In this document: positions 52,854 through 62,468 of the stretch, one piece after another | Layout: every line of letters starts with the position of its first letter | How positions within the stretch are numbered: position 1 is the first letter of the stretch | From: Rhizobium sp. | Lineage (GTDB): Bacteria; Pseudomonadota; Gammaproteobacteria; Burkholderiales; Thiobacillaceae | Length of the DNA stretch: 64,000 nucleotides | NCBI GenBank assembly: GCA_019459285.1 | Contig: JAIBEL010000058.1 | Location: forward strand, 20,955 to 84,954 | Direction: 5' to 3' | Program-made: the position numbers and the translations under genes | The notes under the pieces: generated by a model | The model's input: only the letters and a program-made list of their open reading frames with translations | Database searches by the model: none | What the model was told of the DNA's origin: nothing

Positions 52854-53459
52854 ATGCGCGTGATTCTGGTGGCCAACCCCAAGGGCGGCAGCGGCAAGAC
52901 GACGCTGTCGACCAACCTCGCCGGCTATCTGGCGGCGCAGGGTCAACGCGTCGCCTTGCTCGATCTCGACCGGCAGAAGTCCGCCACCCAGTGGCTGGCG
53001 ATGCGCGATGGGGCATTGCCCGCGATTGCACTGATGCGCGAAGGCCAGAAGGCGGACAGCGACTGGCTGGTGATCGATTCGCCCGCAGGGCTGCATGGAA
53101 AGAGCCTCGAACGCGCGCTGAAGCTGGCGCACAAGGTGGCGGTGCCGATCGCACCGTCGCTGTTCGACATTCGCGCCAGCCAGGATTTCCTGGCCGCACT
53201 GCATGCCGAAAAGGCGGTACGCAAAGGGCATGCTTTCGTCGGCGTGGTGGGGATGCGTGTCGACCCGCGTACCCGTGCCGGCGTCACGCTGGAACAGTTC
53301 ATGGCTCAGCAGGACCTGCCGGTGCTTGCGCATCTGCGCAACACCCAGCATTACGTCAACGCCGCGTTCGAGGGCAAGAGCCTGTTCGATCTGCCGCATC
53401 ACATCGCCGAGCGCGACGTGGAGCAGTGGCAGGATTTGATTGCCTGGCTGGACCGCTAA
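52854..53459 (+). CDS. Orphan ParA/MinD-like ATPase
   Basis: A 201-aa ParA-family ATPase with the deviant Walker A NPKGGSGKTTLSTNLA (residues 9-24), LLDLDRQKSATQW (Walker A') and WLVIDSPAGL (Walker B). It is short and lacks an N-terminal DNA-binding domain, like ParA proteins that position cellular cargo rather than partition chromosomes. No parB is adjacent. It starts 18 bp after ilvD with GGGAGAGAAC as ribosome-binding site, so it may share the transcript. The cargo is unknown. Confidence 0.85.
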   Translation: MRVILVANPKGGSGKTTLSTNLAGYLAAQGQRVALLDLDRQKSATQWLAMRDGALPAIALMREGQKADSDWLVIDSPAGLHGKSLERALKLAHKVAVPIAPSLFDIRASQDFLAALHAEKAVRKGHAFVGVVGMRVDPRTRAGVTLEQFMAQQDLPVLAHLRNTQHYVNAAFEGKSLFDLPHHIAERDVEQWQDLIAWLDR

Positions 53460-53475
53460 AGGAAACGCGGATTCC

Positions 53476-53580
53476 GTCCATGGTTCGACAAGCTCACCAC
53501 GAACGAAATCCGCAACTGCCGTTTGTCCTGAGCCCTTCGACGTTGCTCAGGAGAGCCTTGTGGAAGGACTCGTTCGTTTC
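53476..53580. repeat. Dispersed imperfect palindromic repeat
   Basis: It contains TGGTTCGACAAGCTCACCAC and GTTTGTCCTGAGCCCTTCGA, halves of the TTCGACAAGCTCA/TGAGC..TTCGA type of extragenic palindrome dispersed in many betaproteobacterial genomes. It fills the gap between the parA gene and the convergent ankyrin gene. Only this locus in the window carries it clearly. Confidence 0.6.
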
Positions 53581-53597
53581 CTATGCCAGCCCGCACA

Positions 53598-54176
53598 TCA
53601 GTGTGTGGTCGGTTTCATCAGATTGACCACCTGCGGCTTGACCACACTCTTGGTCGACGAACACGAGCCGTCTTCCTGCACGCCCAGCTGTCGCTCGGCT
53701 TCGGTCAAGAGGTTGATCACGTCCACGTAGAACTTGTCGCTCGCCATCAGGCGCGCGGTGCGGCCGCCCTCGTTGGCGGCGAGCACGTCGGCGCCGGCGT
53801 TGATCAGCCATTCCACCACGGGGGCGTCGCCGCCGCCGGCCGCCAGCATCAGCGGGGTGATGCCGAAGAAGATGCGTTCGTCGAGCGCGGCGCCCGCTTC
53901 GTGCAGCGCTTCGAGGACCTCGACGTAGCCGCGCTCGGTTTCGCCGTTGTAGGCGGCCTTGGCAAGCGCCGTCCAGCCTTGCGGCGACTTGGCGTTGACG
54001 TCGGCACCGGCGGCGATCAGCAGCTGCACCGCGGCGACATGGCCGCCGCGGGCGGCGTGCATCAATGCGGTTTCGCCGGCCTCGTCGACAGCGGCATGAT
54101 CGGCGCCGGCCTCGAGCAGGGTTTTGATCTGCGTGGCATCGCCTGACTGGGCGGCTGCGAATAATTCCTGGGACAT
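53598..54176 (-). CDS. Ankyrin-repeat protein
   Basis: A 192-aa protein of about four ankyrin repeats: FAAAQSGDATQIKTLLEAGAD, GETALMHAARGGHVAAVQLL, GWTALAKAAYNG and GITPLMLAAGGGDAPVVEWL. The last 35 residues are non-repeat and include a single Cys (DGSCSS). There is no signal peptide, so it is probably a cytoplasmic protein-binding scaffold. The ATG at 54,176 is preceded by CAGGAGC; an in-frame start 33 bp upstream has no such site. Its partner is unknown. Confidence 0.82.
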   Translation of the reverse strand: MSQELFAAAQSGDATQIKTLLEAGADHAAVDEAGETALMHAARGGHVAAVQLLIAAGADVNAKSPQGWTALAKAAYNGETERGYVEVLEALHEAGAALDERIFFGITPLMLAAGGGDAPVVEWLINAGADVLAANEGGRTARLMASDKFYVDVINLLTEAERQLGVQEDGSCSSTKSVVKPQVVNLMKPTTH

Positions 54177-54263
54177 GGGGGCTCCTGCTTTTGTTCGGGA
54201 TTGCAGCAAGCGTACAATTGTTGACTGATTTAATCAACTATTAGCCTGCGAGGCTTTGCCGCC

Positions 54264-56279
54264 ATGCCCAACCGTCTTGCTACCGAACCCAGTCCCTACC
54301 TGCTGCAGCATGCCGACAACCCCGTCGACTGGTACCCGTGGGGCAAGGAAGCCCTGGAGAAATCGCGCCGCGAGGACAAACCCATCCTGCTGTCGATCGG
54401 CTATTCGGCCTGTCACTGGTGTCATGTGATGGCGCACGACTGTTTCGAGGATGCCGAGGTGGCGGCGGTGATGAACCGCCTGTTCGTCAACATCAAGGTC
54501 GACCGCGAGGAGCGGCCCGATCTCGATCAGATTTACCAGACCGCGCACCAGCTCTTGACCCAGCGCGGCGGCGGCTGGCCGCTGACGGTGTTTCTGACGC
54601 CCGACCAGACGCCGTTTTTCGCCGGCACCTATTTCCCCAAGACGCCGCGCTATCAGTTGCCCGGCTTCATCGACCTGATGGAAAACGTCGCGCGCGCCTG
54701 GCACGAGCGGCGCGGCGAAGTGCTGGCGCAGAACGAAGCGGTGCGCGCCGCGCTCGCGCAGCAGCAACCGGATGCGGGCATGCAGCAGGCGCTGACCGAT
54801 GCGCCGTTCGCCGAAGCGGTGCGTGATCTTTCTCAGGCTTTCGACCCGGTATGGGGTGGCTTCTCGCGCGCACCCAAGTTTCCGCGTCCGGGCGAGTTGT
54901 TCTTTCTGCTGCGCGAAGCGCAACACGGCAATGCGCAGGCGCGCGACATGGCGCTGTTCTCGCTGAGAAAAATGGCCTCTGGCGGCGTGGTCGACCAGCT
55001 CGGTGGCGGCTTCTGCCGCTATTCGGTCGACGAGCAATGGGCGATTCCGCATTTCGAGAAAATGCTCTACGACAACGGCCCGCTGCTGCATCTGTACGCC
55101 GACGCCTGGGCGCTGAGCGGCGAAACGCTGTTCAAGGACACCGCCGAGGGCATCGTCGACTGGCTGCTGCGCGAGATGCGCGCGCCGGAGGGCGGCTTCT
55201 ATTCCGCGCTCGACGCCGACAGCGAAGGCCATGAAGGCAGGTTCTACGTGTGGACACCCGATGAAGTACGCGCGCTGCTGTCCGCCGAGGAATACGCAGT
55301 GGCCGCGCCGGTCTACGGTTTCGACCTGCCGCCCAATTTCGAGAATGCCAGCTGGAATCCCATTCTCGCGCGTCCATTGGGCGAGGTCGCGGCCGAACTG
55401 GGCCTGTCCGACGAGGCGGCAGCGGCACGGCTGGCGAGTGCGCGCGCCAAGCTGTTCGCCGCGCGCGAGACGCGCGTTCGCCCCGGGCGCGACGACAAGC
55501 AGCTCACCAGTTGGAACGCGCTGATGATCGCCGGGCTGGCGCACGCCGGGCAGGTGATGGCGCGTCCCGACTGGGTCGATGCGGCCCAGGATGCGATCGA
55601 TTTCCTGCATCGGAATGTGTGGCGCGACGGGCGCCTGCTTGCCAGCACTAAGCACGGCACGGCGCGGCTGAACGCCTATCTCGACGACTACGCGTTTCTG
55701 CTCGATGCGCTGCTGGAAAGCCTGCAGGCCGACTACCGCGAAACCGACATGGCCTGGGCGCGCGAGCTTGCCGATGCGCTGCTGATGCATTTCGAGGATG
55801 CCGAGGCGGGCGGTTTTTTCTTCACCAGTCACGACCACGAGGCACTCATCACGCGTCCCAAGCCCGGCTACGACAACGCGACCCCTTCGGGCAATGGCGT
55901 GGCGGCCTTCGCCCTGCAGCGGCTGGGCCATCTGCTCGGCGAAGCGCGCTACCTCGACGCCAGCGCACGCTGCCTGAACGTGTTCCATGCACATCTGATC
56001 CAGCAGCCGATCGCCTATCCGACGCTGCTGGCCGTGCTCGACGAGACGCTGCTGCCGCCGCGCGTGATCCTGCTTCGCGGGCCGGCTGCGGCGGTGCGCG
56101 AGTGGGTCGCCACGTTGGTGCCAAAGCTCGGCGCGCGCGACCTGCTGCTGGCACTGCCCAATGGCTTGCGCTTGCCCGACATACTGGCCAGGCCGGAAGC
56201 GGACCGCCCGACAGCCTGGGTCTGCAGCGGCACGGCATGCCAGGCCCCGGTAAGCGACCTGGCCGGCGTTCTGGAATAA
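54264..56279 (+). CDS. Thioredoxin-fold/glycosidase-like protein (YyaL/SPATA20 family)
   Basis: A 671-aa protein of the DUF255/YyaL family. The N-terminal thioredoxin-like domain shows [36 protein letters not shown] (CHWC at residues 50-53), [15 protein letters not shown] and [12 protein letters not shown]. The rest is an alpha/alpha-toroid related to six-hairpin glycosidases ([50 protein letters not shown]). It is cytoplasmic. The substrate is not established for the family. Length is normal. Confidence 0.9.
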   Translation: MPNRLATEPSPYLLQHADNPVDWYPWGKEALEKSRREDKPILLSIGYSACHWCHVMAHDCFEDAEVAAVMNRLFVNIKVDREERPDLDQIYQTAHQLLTQRGGGWPLTVFLTPDQTPFFAGTYFPKTPRYQLPGFIDLMENVARAWHERRGEVLAQNEAVRAALAQQQPDAGMQQALTDAPFAEAVRDLSQAFDPVWGGFSRAPKFPRPGELFFLLREAQHGNAQARDMALFSLRKMASGGVVDQLGGGFCRYSVDEQWAIPHFEKMLYDNGPLLHLYADAWALSGETLFKDTAEGIVDWLLREMRAPEGGFYSALDADSEGHEGRFYVWTPDEVRALLSAEEYAVAAPVYGFDLPPNFENASWNPILARPLGEVAAELGLSDEAAAARLASARAKLFAARETRVRPGRDDKQLTSWNALMIAGLAHAGQVMARPDWVDAAQDAIDFLHRNVWRDGRLLASTKHGTARLNAYLDDYAFLLDALLESLQADYRETDMAWARELADALLMHFEDAEAGGFFFTSHDHEALITRPKPGYDNATPSGNGVAAFALQRLGHLLGEARYLDASARCLNVFHAHLIQQPIAYPTLLAVLDETLLPPRVILLRGPAAAVREWVATLVPKLGARDLLLALPNGLRLPDILARPEADRPTAWVCSGTACQAPVSDLAGVLE

Positions 56280-56361
56280 GGGGTTTATCAGCATTTGCTA
56301 TTAGGAACCCGTGCCGCTGCCTGCTATCAAAGAAACAGTCTGTCTGTCGTCAGGAGCAAGC

Positions 56362-57159
56362 ATGAGCATACATACTGAACACCCGGTTTTCCATCCGCAG
56401 GCCGCGCGCATGAATCTGCCGGCAATCCGCAGCGTGACTTTCGAGCAGCCTTTCCACTGGCTGCGCGCGGGCGCGCAGGACATGGCCAAGGCATGGCCGC
56501 TGAGCCTCTTTTATGGGGTGGTGTTTGCACTGCTGGGATATGGCCTGGTGCATGCGGCGGAAGACAAGCCGCACCTTGCGATGGCGCTGACCTCGGGTTT
56601 CCTGTTCATCGCGCCGGTGCTGGCCACTGTGTTTTATTGTGTCAGCCACCGCCTGGAGCACCACCACAAGCTGCCGAGTCTCTTCGTTCCCTTGCTGTCG
56701 TGGCGCGCCAATCCCGCTTCGCTGGGGTTGTTTGCACTGACGCTGGTATTCGTGCTCTCCGTCTGGGAGCGCATCTCGGCCATTCTGGTCGGACTGTTCC
56801 TGAACGGATCGGGCATCGGCGGCCTGTCCGAGTTGCTGAGCCTGTCCGCGGTGCAGCAGCACACCGATTTCGTACTGGCCTACCTGGCGTTCGGCGGCAT
56901 ACTGGCCTTGATGGTGTTCAGTTTCTCCGTGGTCTCGCTGCCCATGCTGCTGCACCGCAAGGTCGATTTCGCCACGGCACTGGTCACCAGTTTCATGGCG
57001 ACCCGGCTGAATTTCCCGGTGATGCTGTTGTGGGGTGTGTTGATCGCGGGTCTGGTCGTGATCGGCATGGCAACCGACTTCATTGCGATGGCGGTGATAT
57101 TCCCGTGGCTGGGGCATGCCAGCTGGCATGCTTACCGCGAACTGATCGAACGCGAATAA
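56362..57159 (+). CDS. DUF2189-like integral membrane protein
   Basis: A 265-aa protein with about six transmembrane helices starting near residue 45 (PLSLFYGVVFALLGYGLVHA) and ending near 255. The N-terminal soluble segment has VTFEQPFHWLRAGAQDM, and the loops have the family-like pattern VFYCVSHRLEHHHK and FSVVSLPMLLHRKVDFATAL. The ATG at 56,362 is supported by CAGGAGC. This family is often found near cytochrome and respiratory genes; here a cytochrome c gene follows. Function unknown. Confidence 0.75.
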   Translation: MSIHTEHPVFHPQAARMNLPAIRSVTFEQPFHWLRAGAQDMAKAWPLSLFYGVVFALLGYGLVHAAEDKPHLAMALTSGFLFIAPVLATVFYCVSHRLEHHHKLPSLFVPLLSWRANPASLGLFALTLVFVLSVWERISAILVGLFLNGSGIGGLSELLSLSAVQQHTDFVLAYLAFGGILALMVFSFSVVSLPMLLHRKVDFATALVTSFMATRLNFPVMLLWGVLIAGLVVIGMATDFIAMAVIFPWLGHASWHAYRELIERE

Positions 57160-57286
57160 CTCTACCCCCGGGGCTTGGTAGCAAATACTCAAGCCCCTGC
57201 CTTGCGTGGAAAGGGATTTCCCTTAATATTGCAGACGCGATGATGTCTCAAACGCGCCCAACCCGACTTCCACGGAGACTGTAATA

Positions 57287-57619
57287 ATGATGAACAAGTT
57301 GATGATCACCGCAGCGTCTGCTGCGCTGCTGTTGATGTCCGGCGTAGCAGCCTCTGCGGATGACCCGGCTGCGGCCATGGCCCTGGCTCAGAAGAACGCC
57401 TGTTTGTCCTGCCATGGCGTGGACAAGAAGATCGTCGGCCCGGCCTACAAGGATGTCGCCAAGAAATATGCGGGCGACAAGGGTGCGAAAGCCCATCTGG
57501 TCGCCAAGGTGAAGGCCGGCGGCAAGGGCGTATGGGGCCAGATTCCCATGCCGCCGAACCCGCAGGTCAGCAACGAAGACGCCGAGAAGATCGTTTCCTG
57601 GATTCTGACCCTGAAATAA
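57287..57619 (+). CDS. Small soluble class I cytochrome c (c-551/c-552 type)
   Basis: A 110-aa precursor. A signal peptide (about residues 1-23) exports it to the periplasm. CLSCH (39-43) binds haem covalently, with His43 as one axial ligand. Met88 in GQIPMPPNP is the other. The mature size (about 87 aa) and the closing VSNEDAEKIVSWILTLK match c-551/c-552 electron carriers, which feed terminal oxidases or nitrite reductases. Two adjacent ATGs are possible. AAGGGA-TT-TCCCTT at 57,211-57,224 upstream could be an operator. A strong terminator follows. Confidence 0.92.
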   Translation: MMNKLMITAASAALLLMSGVAASADDPAAAMALAQKNACLSCHGVDKKIVGPAYKDVAKKYAGDKGAKAHLVAKVKAGGKGVWGQIPMPPNPQVSNEDAEKIVSWILTLK

Positions 57620-57643
57620 TTTTCGACGACACGATCCAGATCG

Positions 57644-57683
57644 AAAGCAAAGGCCGGCATTTACGCCGGCCTTTGCTTTCCGG
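57644..57683 (+). terminator. Strong intrinsic terminator after cytochrome c gene
   Basis: A 15-bp perfect stem AAAGCAAAGGCCGGC / GCCGGCCTTTGCTTT around the loop ATTTAC, starting 25 bp after the stop codon. The U-rich 3' arm is embedded in the stem. Confidence 0.85.
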
Positions 57684-57758
57684 GCAGCTGGAAAGCCGGT
57701 CGCCGCTGGCTTTGTGGTATAAATTCCACGTTTCAGTTTGATTGCGGGGAAGACCGAG

Positions 57759-58910
57759 ATGACGGGTCAAAGGCTGGCTTGGGTGATGGCAGCGGCAATG
57801 CTGGTCGCAGGATGTGGCGACAGGCCGCAGCAGAATGGCGATAGCCAGGTGGTGTTGATCGGCCAGGCTTCCCCCCTCACCGGCCCGCAGGCGCATCTGG
57901 GCAAGGACAACGAAAACGGCGCGAGCATGGCGCTGGACGAAATCAATGCCGCCGGGCTCACGCTGGGCGGCAAGAAGGTCGTGCTCGAAATGCGCAGCGA
58001 GGATGACGCAGCCGATCCCAAAACCGCCGCTACCGTGGCGCAGAAGCTGGTCGACGAAGGCGTGGTCGGCGTGATCGGCCACCTCAATTCGGGCGCCACG
58101 ATCCCGGCCTCCAAGATTTATTTCGATAACGGTATTCCGCAGATTTCACCGTCGGCTACCGCCGTCGCCTACACGGCGTCGGGGTTCAAGACGGCTTTCC
58201 GCGTGATGACCAACGATGCGCAGCAGGGAACCGTGCTGGGCGACTACGCGGTGACCAAACTGGGCGCGAAACGCATTGCCATCATCGACGACCGTACCGC
58301 CTACGGCCAGGGCCTGGCCGACGAAGTGGAGAAAGCGGCCAAGGCGGCCGGCGGCGACGTGGTGGCACGCGAATATACGTCCGACCGCTCGACCGACTTC
58401 ATGGCGATCCTCACCTCGATCAAAGGCAAATCGCCCGACCTGGTGTTCTTCGGCGGGATGGATCCGCAAGCCGCACCCATGATCAAGCAGATGAAACAGC
58501 TCGGCATGAAGGCGAAATTCCTTGGCGGCGATGGCGCGCAGACACCCAATTTCATCGACCTGGCCGGCGCCGCTGCCGAGGGCGCGATGGCGTCCAACCC
58601 CGGCCTGCCGCTCGACGCGATGCCCGGCGGCAGCGCGTTCAAGGCCAAGTTCGAAGCCAAATACGGCAAGATCCAGAATTATTCCCCCTATGCCTACGAC
58701 GCCATGCATGTGCTGATCGCCGCAATGAAACGCGCCGACTCCAGCGACCCCGCCAAGTATCTGGCCGAACTGCCGAAGACCGATTATCAAGGGGTGACCG
58801 GCCACATCCGCTTCGATGCCAAGGGCGACCTCGCCGGCGGCGCGGTGACGCTGTATCAGGTGAAGAATGGCAAGTGGCAAACGCTCGAAACCGTGCAAAG
58901 CGGCAAGTAA
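57759..58910 (+). CDS. livK: Branched-chain amino acid ABC transporter, substrate-binding lipoprotein
   Basis: A 383-aa type I periplasmic binding protein (Leu/Ile/Val or amide family). A lipoprotein signal (MLVAGC, lipobox Cys about residue 21) anchors it to a membrane. Conserved pieces include IGQASPLTGPQAHLGKDNENG, GVIGHLNSGATIPASKIY and FRVMTNDAQQG. The ATG at 57,759 follows GGGGAAG; an upstream TTG would spoil the signal peptide. It heads the livKHMGF operon. The true ligand (amino acid, urea or amide) cannot be told. Confidence 0.9.
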   Translation: MTGQRLAWVMAAAMLVAGCGDRPQQNGDSQVVLIGQASPLTGPQAHLGKDNENGASMALDEINAAGLTLGGKKVVLEMRSEDDAADPKTAATVAQKLVDEGVVGVIGHLNSGATIPASKIYFDNGIPQISPSATAVAYTASGFKTAFRVMTNDAQQGTVLGDYAVTKLGAKRIAIIDDRTAYGQGLADEVEKAAKAAGGDVVAREYTSDRSTDFMAILTSIKGKSPDLVFFGGMDPQAAPMIKQMKQLGMKAKFLGGDGAQTPNFIDLAGAAAEGAMASNPGLPLDAMPGGSAFKAKFEAKYGKIQNYSPYAYDAMHVLIAAMKRADSSDPAKYLAELPKTDYQGVTGHIRFDAKGDLAGGAVTLYQVKNGKWQTLETVQSGK

Positions 58911-58948
58911 GCTGAGCTGAATTCAACCGGGTCTCAGCAGGCGCAAAG

Positions 58949-59878
58949 ATGGACATCTTCCTGCAACAACTCATCAACGGTCTGGTGCTCGGCAGCGTCT
59001 ACGCGCTGGTGGCGCTGGGCTACACCATGGTGTACGGCATACTCGAACTCATCAATTTCGCCCACGGCGAGATCACCATGATGGGGGCGATGGTGGCGCT
59101 GTCCGTGATCGGCGCGCTGGCGCTGGCGGCACCCGGGCAGCCGGGCGTGCTGGTGCTGGCGGCGGGCCTGGTGGTGGCGATTCCGGTGTGCGTGGCGCTG
59201 GGCCTCCTGATCGAGCGCGTCGCCTACCGGCCGCTGCGGCATGCGCCGCGCCTGGCCCCGCTCATCACGGCGATCGGCGTGTCGATCATCCTGCAGAACG
59301 TCGCCATGCTGATCTGGGGCAAGCAGTACATCCCCTTTCCCGCCATCCTGCCGCAGGGCCGGCACACGCTCTACGGCGCGTCGATCACCGACGTGCAGAT
59401 CGCCATCCTGCTGCTGGCCACGGGCATCATGCTGCTGCTGATCCTGATGGTGCAGAAAACCCGGCTTGGTCGAGCCATGCGCGCCACCGCACAGTCGCGC
59501 CAGGTGGCAAGCCTGATGGGTGTGGACGTCAACCGGGTGATCGCCGCTACCTTCGCGATCGGCTCGGCGCTGGCGGCGGTGGCCGGGGTCATGGTCAGCG
59601 CGTATTACGGCCTGGCACACTATTACATGGGCTTTCTCCTCGGCCTCAAGGCCTTCTCGGCGGCCGTGCTGGGCGGCATCGGCAACCTGGGCGGCGCGAT
59701 GCTGGGCGGCCTGCTGCTGGGCCTGATCGAATCGTTCGGCGCGGGCTACATCGGCGACCTGACCGGTGGCTTCCTCGGCAGCAATTACCAGGACGTGTTC
59801 GCGTTCTTCGTGCTGATCGCCGTGCTGGTGTTCCGCCCTTCGGGCCTGTTGGGAGCGCGTGTTGTCGAGCGCGCTTAG
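58949..59878 (+). CDS. livH: Branched-chain amino acid ABC transporter permease LivH
   Basis: A 309-aa inner-membrane permease with about eight helices. It opens FLQQLINGLVLGSVYALVAL with GYTMVYGILELINFAHGEI, the LivH signature. The EAA-like coupling segment RAMRATAQSRQVASLMGVDV is near residue 170. It overlaps the livM start by 20 bp. Confidence 0.93.
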   Translation: MDIFLQQLINGLVLGSVYALVALGYTMVYGILELINFAHGEITMMGAMVALSVIGALALAAPGQPGVLVLAAGLVVAIPVCVALGLLIERVAYRPLRHAPRLAPLITAIGVSIILQNVAMLIWGKQYIPFPAILPQGRHTLYGASITDVQIAILLLATGIMLLLILMVQKTRLGRAMRATAQSRQVASLMGVDVNRVIAATFAIGSALAAVAGVMVSAYYGLAHYYMGFLLGLKAFSAAVLGGIGNLGGAMLGGLLLGLIESFGAGYIGDLTGGFLGSNYQDVFAFFVLIAVLVFRPSGLLGARVVERA

Positions 59879-60935
59879 TTTGAATAAAACACGGTCACGC
59901 TGGCTGACGTTCGGCTTGCTGGCGCTGGGACTGGCGCTGTTGCCTTTCCTGGTCGATGCCGGATTGGGGCGCTCGTGGGTGCGGCTGCTCGATCTTGCGC
60001 TGCTTTACGTCATGCTCGCGCTGGGTCTCAACATTGTCGTCGGCTACGCCGGGCTGCTCGATCTCGGCTACGTCGCGTTCTATGCCCTGGGGGCGTACGT
60101 CTACGCCTGGCTCTCCAGCCCGCATTTCGGCCTGCACCTGCCGTTCTGGGCGGTCCTGCCGCTGGGCGCCGCGCTGGCCGCGCTGTTCGGCGTGTTGCTG
60201 GGTGCGCCCACCCTGCGGCTGCGGGGCGATTACCTCGCCATCGTCACGCTCGGCTTCGGCGAGATCATCCGCATTTTCCTGAACAACCTGAATGCGCCGG
60301 TCAACATCACCAACGGCCCGCAAGGCATCAACCTGATCGATCCGGTACGCCTCGGCAGCTTCGACCTGAGCCAGTCGCATGCACTCTTCGGCTATATCTT
60401 CACCGGCATCCATCTCACGTACTATCTGTTCCTGCTGTTCACGCTGATGGTGATTTTCATTTCGATGCGGCTAGAGGATTCGCGCATCGGACGCGCCTGG
60501 GTCGCCATCCGCGAGGACGAGATCGCTGCTGCTGCGACCGGCATCAACACGCGCAACCTGAAGCTGCTGGCCTTTGCCATGGGCGCCACCTTCGGCGGTC
60601 TGGCGGGCGGCCTGTTCGCCAGCTTTCAGGGCTTCATCAGCCCCGAGTCGTTCAACCTCATGGAGTCGATCATGATCCTGTGCATGATCGTCCTCGGCGG
60701 CATGGGACATATTCCCGGCGTGATCTTCGGCGCGGTGGTGCTGACGTTGCTGCCAGAGGCGCTGCGTTATACCGGTGACTGGCAGCGCAACCTGTTCGGT
60801 CACGTCTACATCGATCCGGCGGACCTGCGCATGCTGCTGTTTGGCGTGGCGCTGGTTGCGGTCATGCTGTACCGGCCTGCCGGACTCCTGCCATCGACGC
60901 GCCGCCGACGCGAATTCGCCGACGCGCAGGGATGA
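59859..60935 (+). CDS. livM: Branched-chain amino acid ABC transporter permease LivM
   Basis: A 358-aa permease with LNIVVGYAGLLDLGYVAFYA, TLGFGEIIRIFLNNL and the coupling loop DSRIGRAWVAIREDEIAAAATG, all typical of LivM. The GTG start at 59,859 overlaps livH; a TTG at 59,880 just after the livH stop is an alternative. It pairs with LivH to form the channel. The stop overlaps livG as ATGA. Confidence 0.92.
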   Translation: MLSSALSLNKTRSRWLTFGLLALGLALLPFLVDAGLGRSWVRLLDLALLYVMLALGLNIVVGYAGLLDLGYVAFYALGAYVYAWLSSPHFGLHLPFWAVLPLGAALAALFGVLLGAPTLRLRGDYLAIVTLGFGEIIRIFLNNLNAPVNITNGPQGINLIDPVRLGSFDLSQSHALFGYIFTGIHLTYYLFLLFTLMVIFISMRLEDSRIGRAWVAIREDEIAAAATGINTRNLKLLAFAMGATFGGLAGGLFASFQGFISPESFNLMESIMILCMIVLGGMGHIPGVIFGAVVLTLLPEALRYTGDWQRNLFGHVYIDPADLRMLLFGVALVAVMLYRPAGLLPSTRRRREFADAQG

Positions 60936-61750
60936 GTGCACCCAAGGCTTTTCCCTCCCCTTCGGGCAAACCCGATGCAGGATCGACTCCGCTGTTGACG
61001 GTTTCCGGCGTAAACAAGGCATTTGGCGGCTTGCAGGCGCTCTCCGATATTTCGCTGCAGGTTCACACGGGCGAGATATTCGGCCTCATCGGCCCCAATG
61101 GTGCGGGCAAGACCACTTTGTTCAACGCGCTCACCGGGCTGTATTCGATCGACCGCGGCGAGATCCGCCTGAATGGCCAGCGGATTGAGGGCCGCAAGCC
61201 GCACCAGGTGTTGCACGCGGGGCTGGCCCGCACGTTCCAGAACATCCGCTTGTTCGCGGAAATGACCGCACTCGAGAACGTGCTGGTCGGCCGTCATGCG
61301 CGCACCGTCAGCGGCGTCGTCGGCGCGGTGCTGCGCCTGCCCGGCACGCGTCGCGAGGAAGCCGATTCGCGCGAACGTGCCCATGCCTTGCTCAAGCGCG
61401 TGGGGATTGCGCAGCACGCCCATCGCCTGGCCAAAAACCTGCCCTACGGCGACCAGCGCCGGCTCGAGATAGCCCGTGCGCTGGCGACCGAACCGAGGCT
61501 GCTGGCGCTCGACGAACCTGCCGCCGGGATGAATCCGGCCGAGCGTGCGGCCTTGCGTGAACTGTTGCTGCAGCTGCAGGCCGACGGACTGACGCTGTTG
61601 CTGATCGAGCACGACGTGAAGCTGGTGATGGGGCTGTGCACCCGGCTGGCGGTGCTCGACTACGGCGTGAAAATCGCCGAAGGCACGCCCGACATGGTCA
61701 GCCGCGACCCCAAGGTCATCGCCGCCTACCTTGGGGACGAAACACTATGA
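60932..61750 (+). CDS. livG: Branched-chain amino acid ABC transporter ATPase LivG
   Basis: A 272-aa ABC ATPase. A non-conserved 20-residue N-terminus precedes the domain. Walker A is GPNGAGKTTLFN, the signature is LPYGDQRRLEIARAL (a LivG-type variant of LSGGQ) and Walker B is LLALDEPAAGMNP. It ends VIAAYLGDE. It overlaps both neighbours by 4 bp. Confidence 0.93.
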   Translation: MSAPKAFPSPSGKPDAGSTPLLTVSGVNKAFGGLQALSDISLQVHTGEIFGLIGPNGAGKTTLFNALTGLYSIDRGEIRLNGQRIEGRKPHQVLHAGLARTFQNIRLFAEMTALENVLVGRHARTVSGVVGAVLRLPGTRREEADSRERAHALLKRVGIAQHAHRLAKNLPYGDQRRLEIARALATEPRLLALDEPAAGMNPAERAALRELLLQLQADGLTLLLIEHDVKLVMGLCTRLAVLDYGVKIAEGTPDMVSRDPKVIAAYLGDETL

Positions 61751-62460
61751 GCGCATTGCTGGCGATCAACCGCTTGTCGGTTGCCTATGGCGGCATCCAC
61801 GCAGTGCGCGAACTCAGCCTTGAGGTGGCGCCGGGTGAAATGGTCTGCCTTATCGGCGCCAACGGCGCAGGCAAAACCACCACGCTCAAGGCCGTCAGCG
61901 GCCTCCTTCCGCCGCACGGCGGCAGCGTGCATTTCGACGGCCAGTCGATCACCCGGCTGCCGGCGCACGAAGTGGCGCGGCGCGGTCTGACGCTGGTGCC
62001 CGAGGGACGCGGCGTGTTTCCGCGCATGTCGGTCGCCGAGAACCTGATGATGGGGGCCTACGCCCGGCGCGATCGCGCCGAGATTGCTCGCGATCTCGAG
62101 CAGGTCTATGCCTTGCTTCCGCGCCTGACCGAACGCCGCGCGCAGCTCGCCGGGCTGCTGTCCGGGGGCGAACAGCAGATGCTGGCGTTGGGGCGCGCGA
62201 TGATGGCGCGTCCGCGTCTGCTGCTGCTGGACGAGCCGAGCATGGGACTGGCTCCCTTGATGGTGCAGGCGGTGTTCGACATCATCCGCCGGATTGCGGC
62301 CGACGGTGTGGCCGTGCTGCTGATCGAACAGAACGCGCATCTGGCGCTGAAGACCTGCGCGCGCGGCTATGTGCTGGAAAACGGCACCGTCATGCTGAGC
62401 GGCCCGGCGACCGAGCTGTCCGCCAATTCGGCAGTGCGCCAGGCTTATCTGGGCGACTAG
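61747..62460 (+). CDS. livF: Branched-chain amino acid ABC transporter ATPase LivF
   Basis: A 237-aa ABC ATPase, the second nucleotide-binding subunit of the importer. Walker A GANGAGKTTTLKAVSG, signature LLSGGEQQMLALGRAMM and Walker B LLLDEPSMGLAP are intact. The ATG at 61,747 overlaps the livG stop; a longer in-frame extension lies inside livG and is rejected. Last gene of the operon. Confidence 0.93.
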   Translation: MSALLAINRLSVAYGGIHAVRELSLEVAPGEMVCLIGANGAGKTTTLKAVSGLLPPHGGSVHFDGQSITRLPAHEVARRGLTLVPEGRGVFPRMSVAENLMMGAYARRDRAEIARDLEQVYALLPRLTERRAQLAGLLSGGEQQMLALGRAMMARPRLLLLDEPSMGLAPLMVQAVFDIIRRIAADGVAVLLIEQNAHLALKTCARGYVLENGTVMLSGPATELSANSAVRQAYLGD

Positions 62461-62468
62461 GTCCCGCG

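Noticed and set aside
54234..56294. Long open frame antisense to the thioredoxin-fold gene (and a similar one antisense to the GGDEF-EAL gene)
   Set aside because: Arg/Gln/Ala-rich translations with no motifs, as produced opposite GC-rich genes; the sense genes have clear domains.
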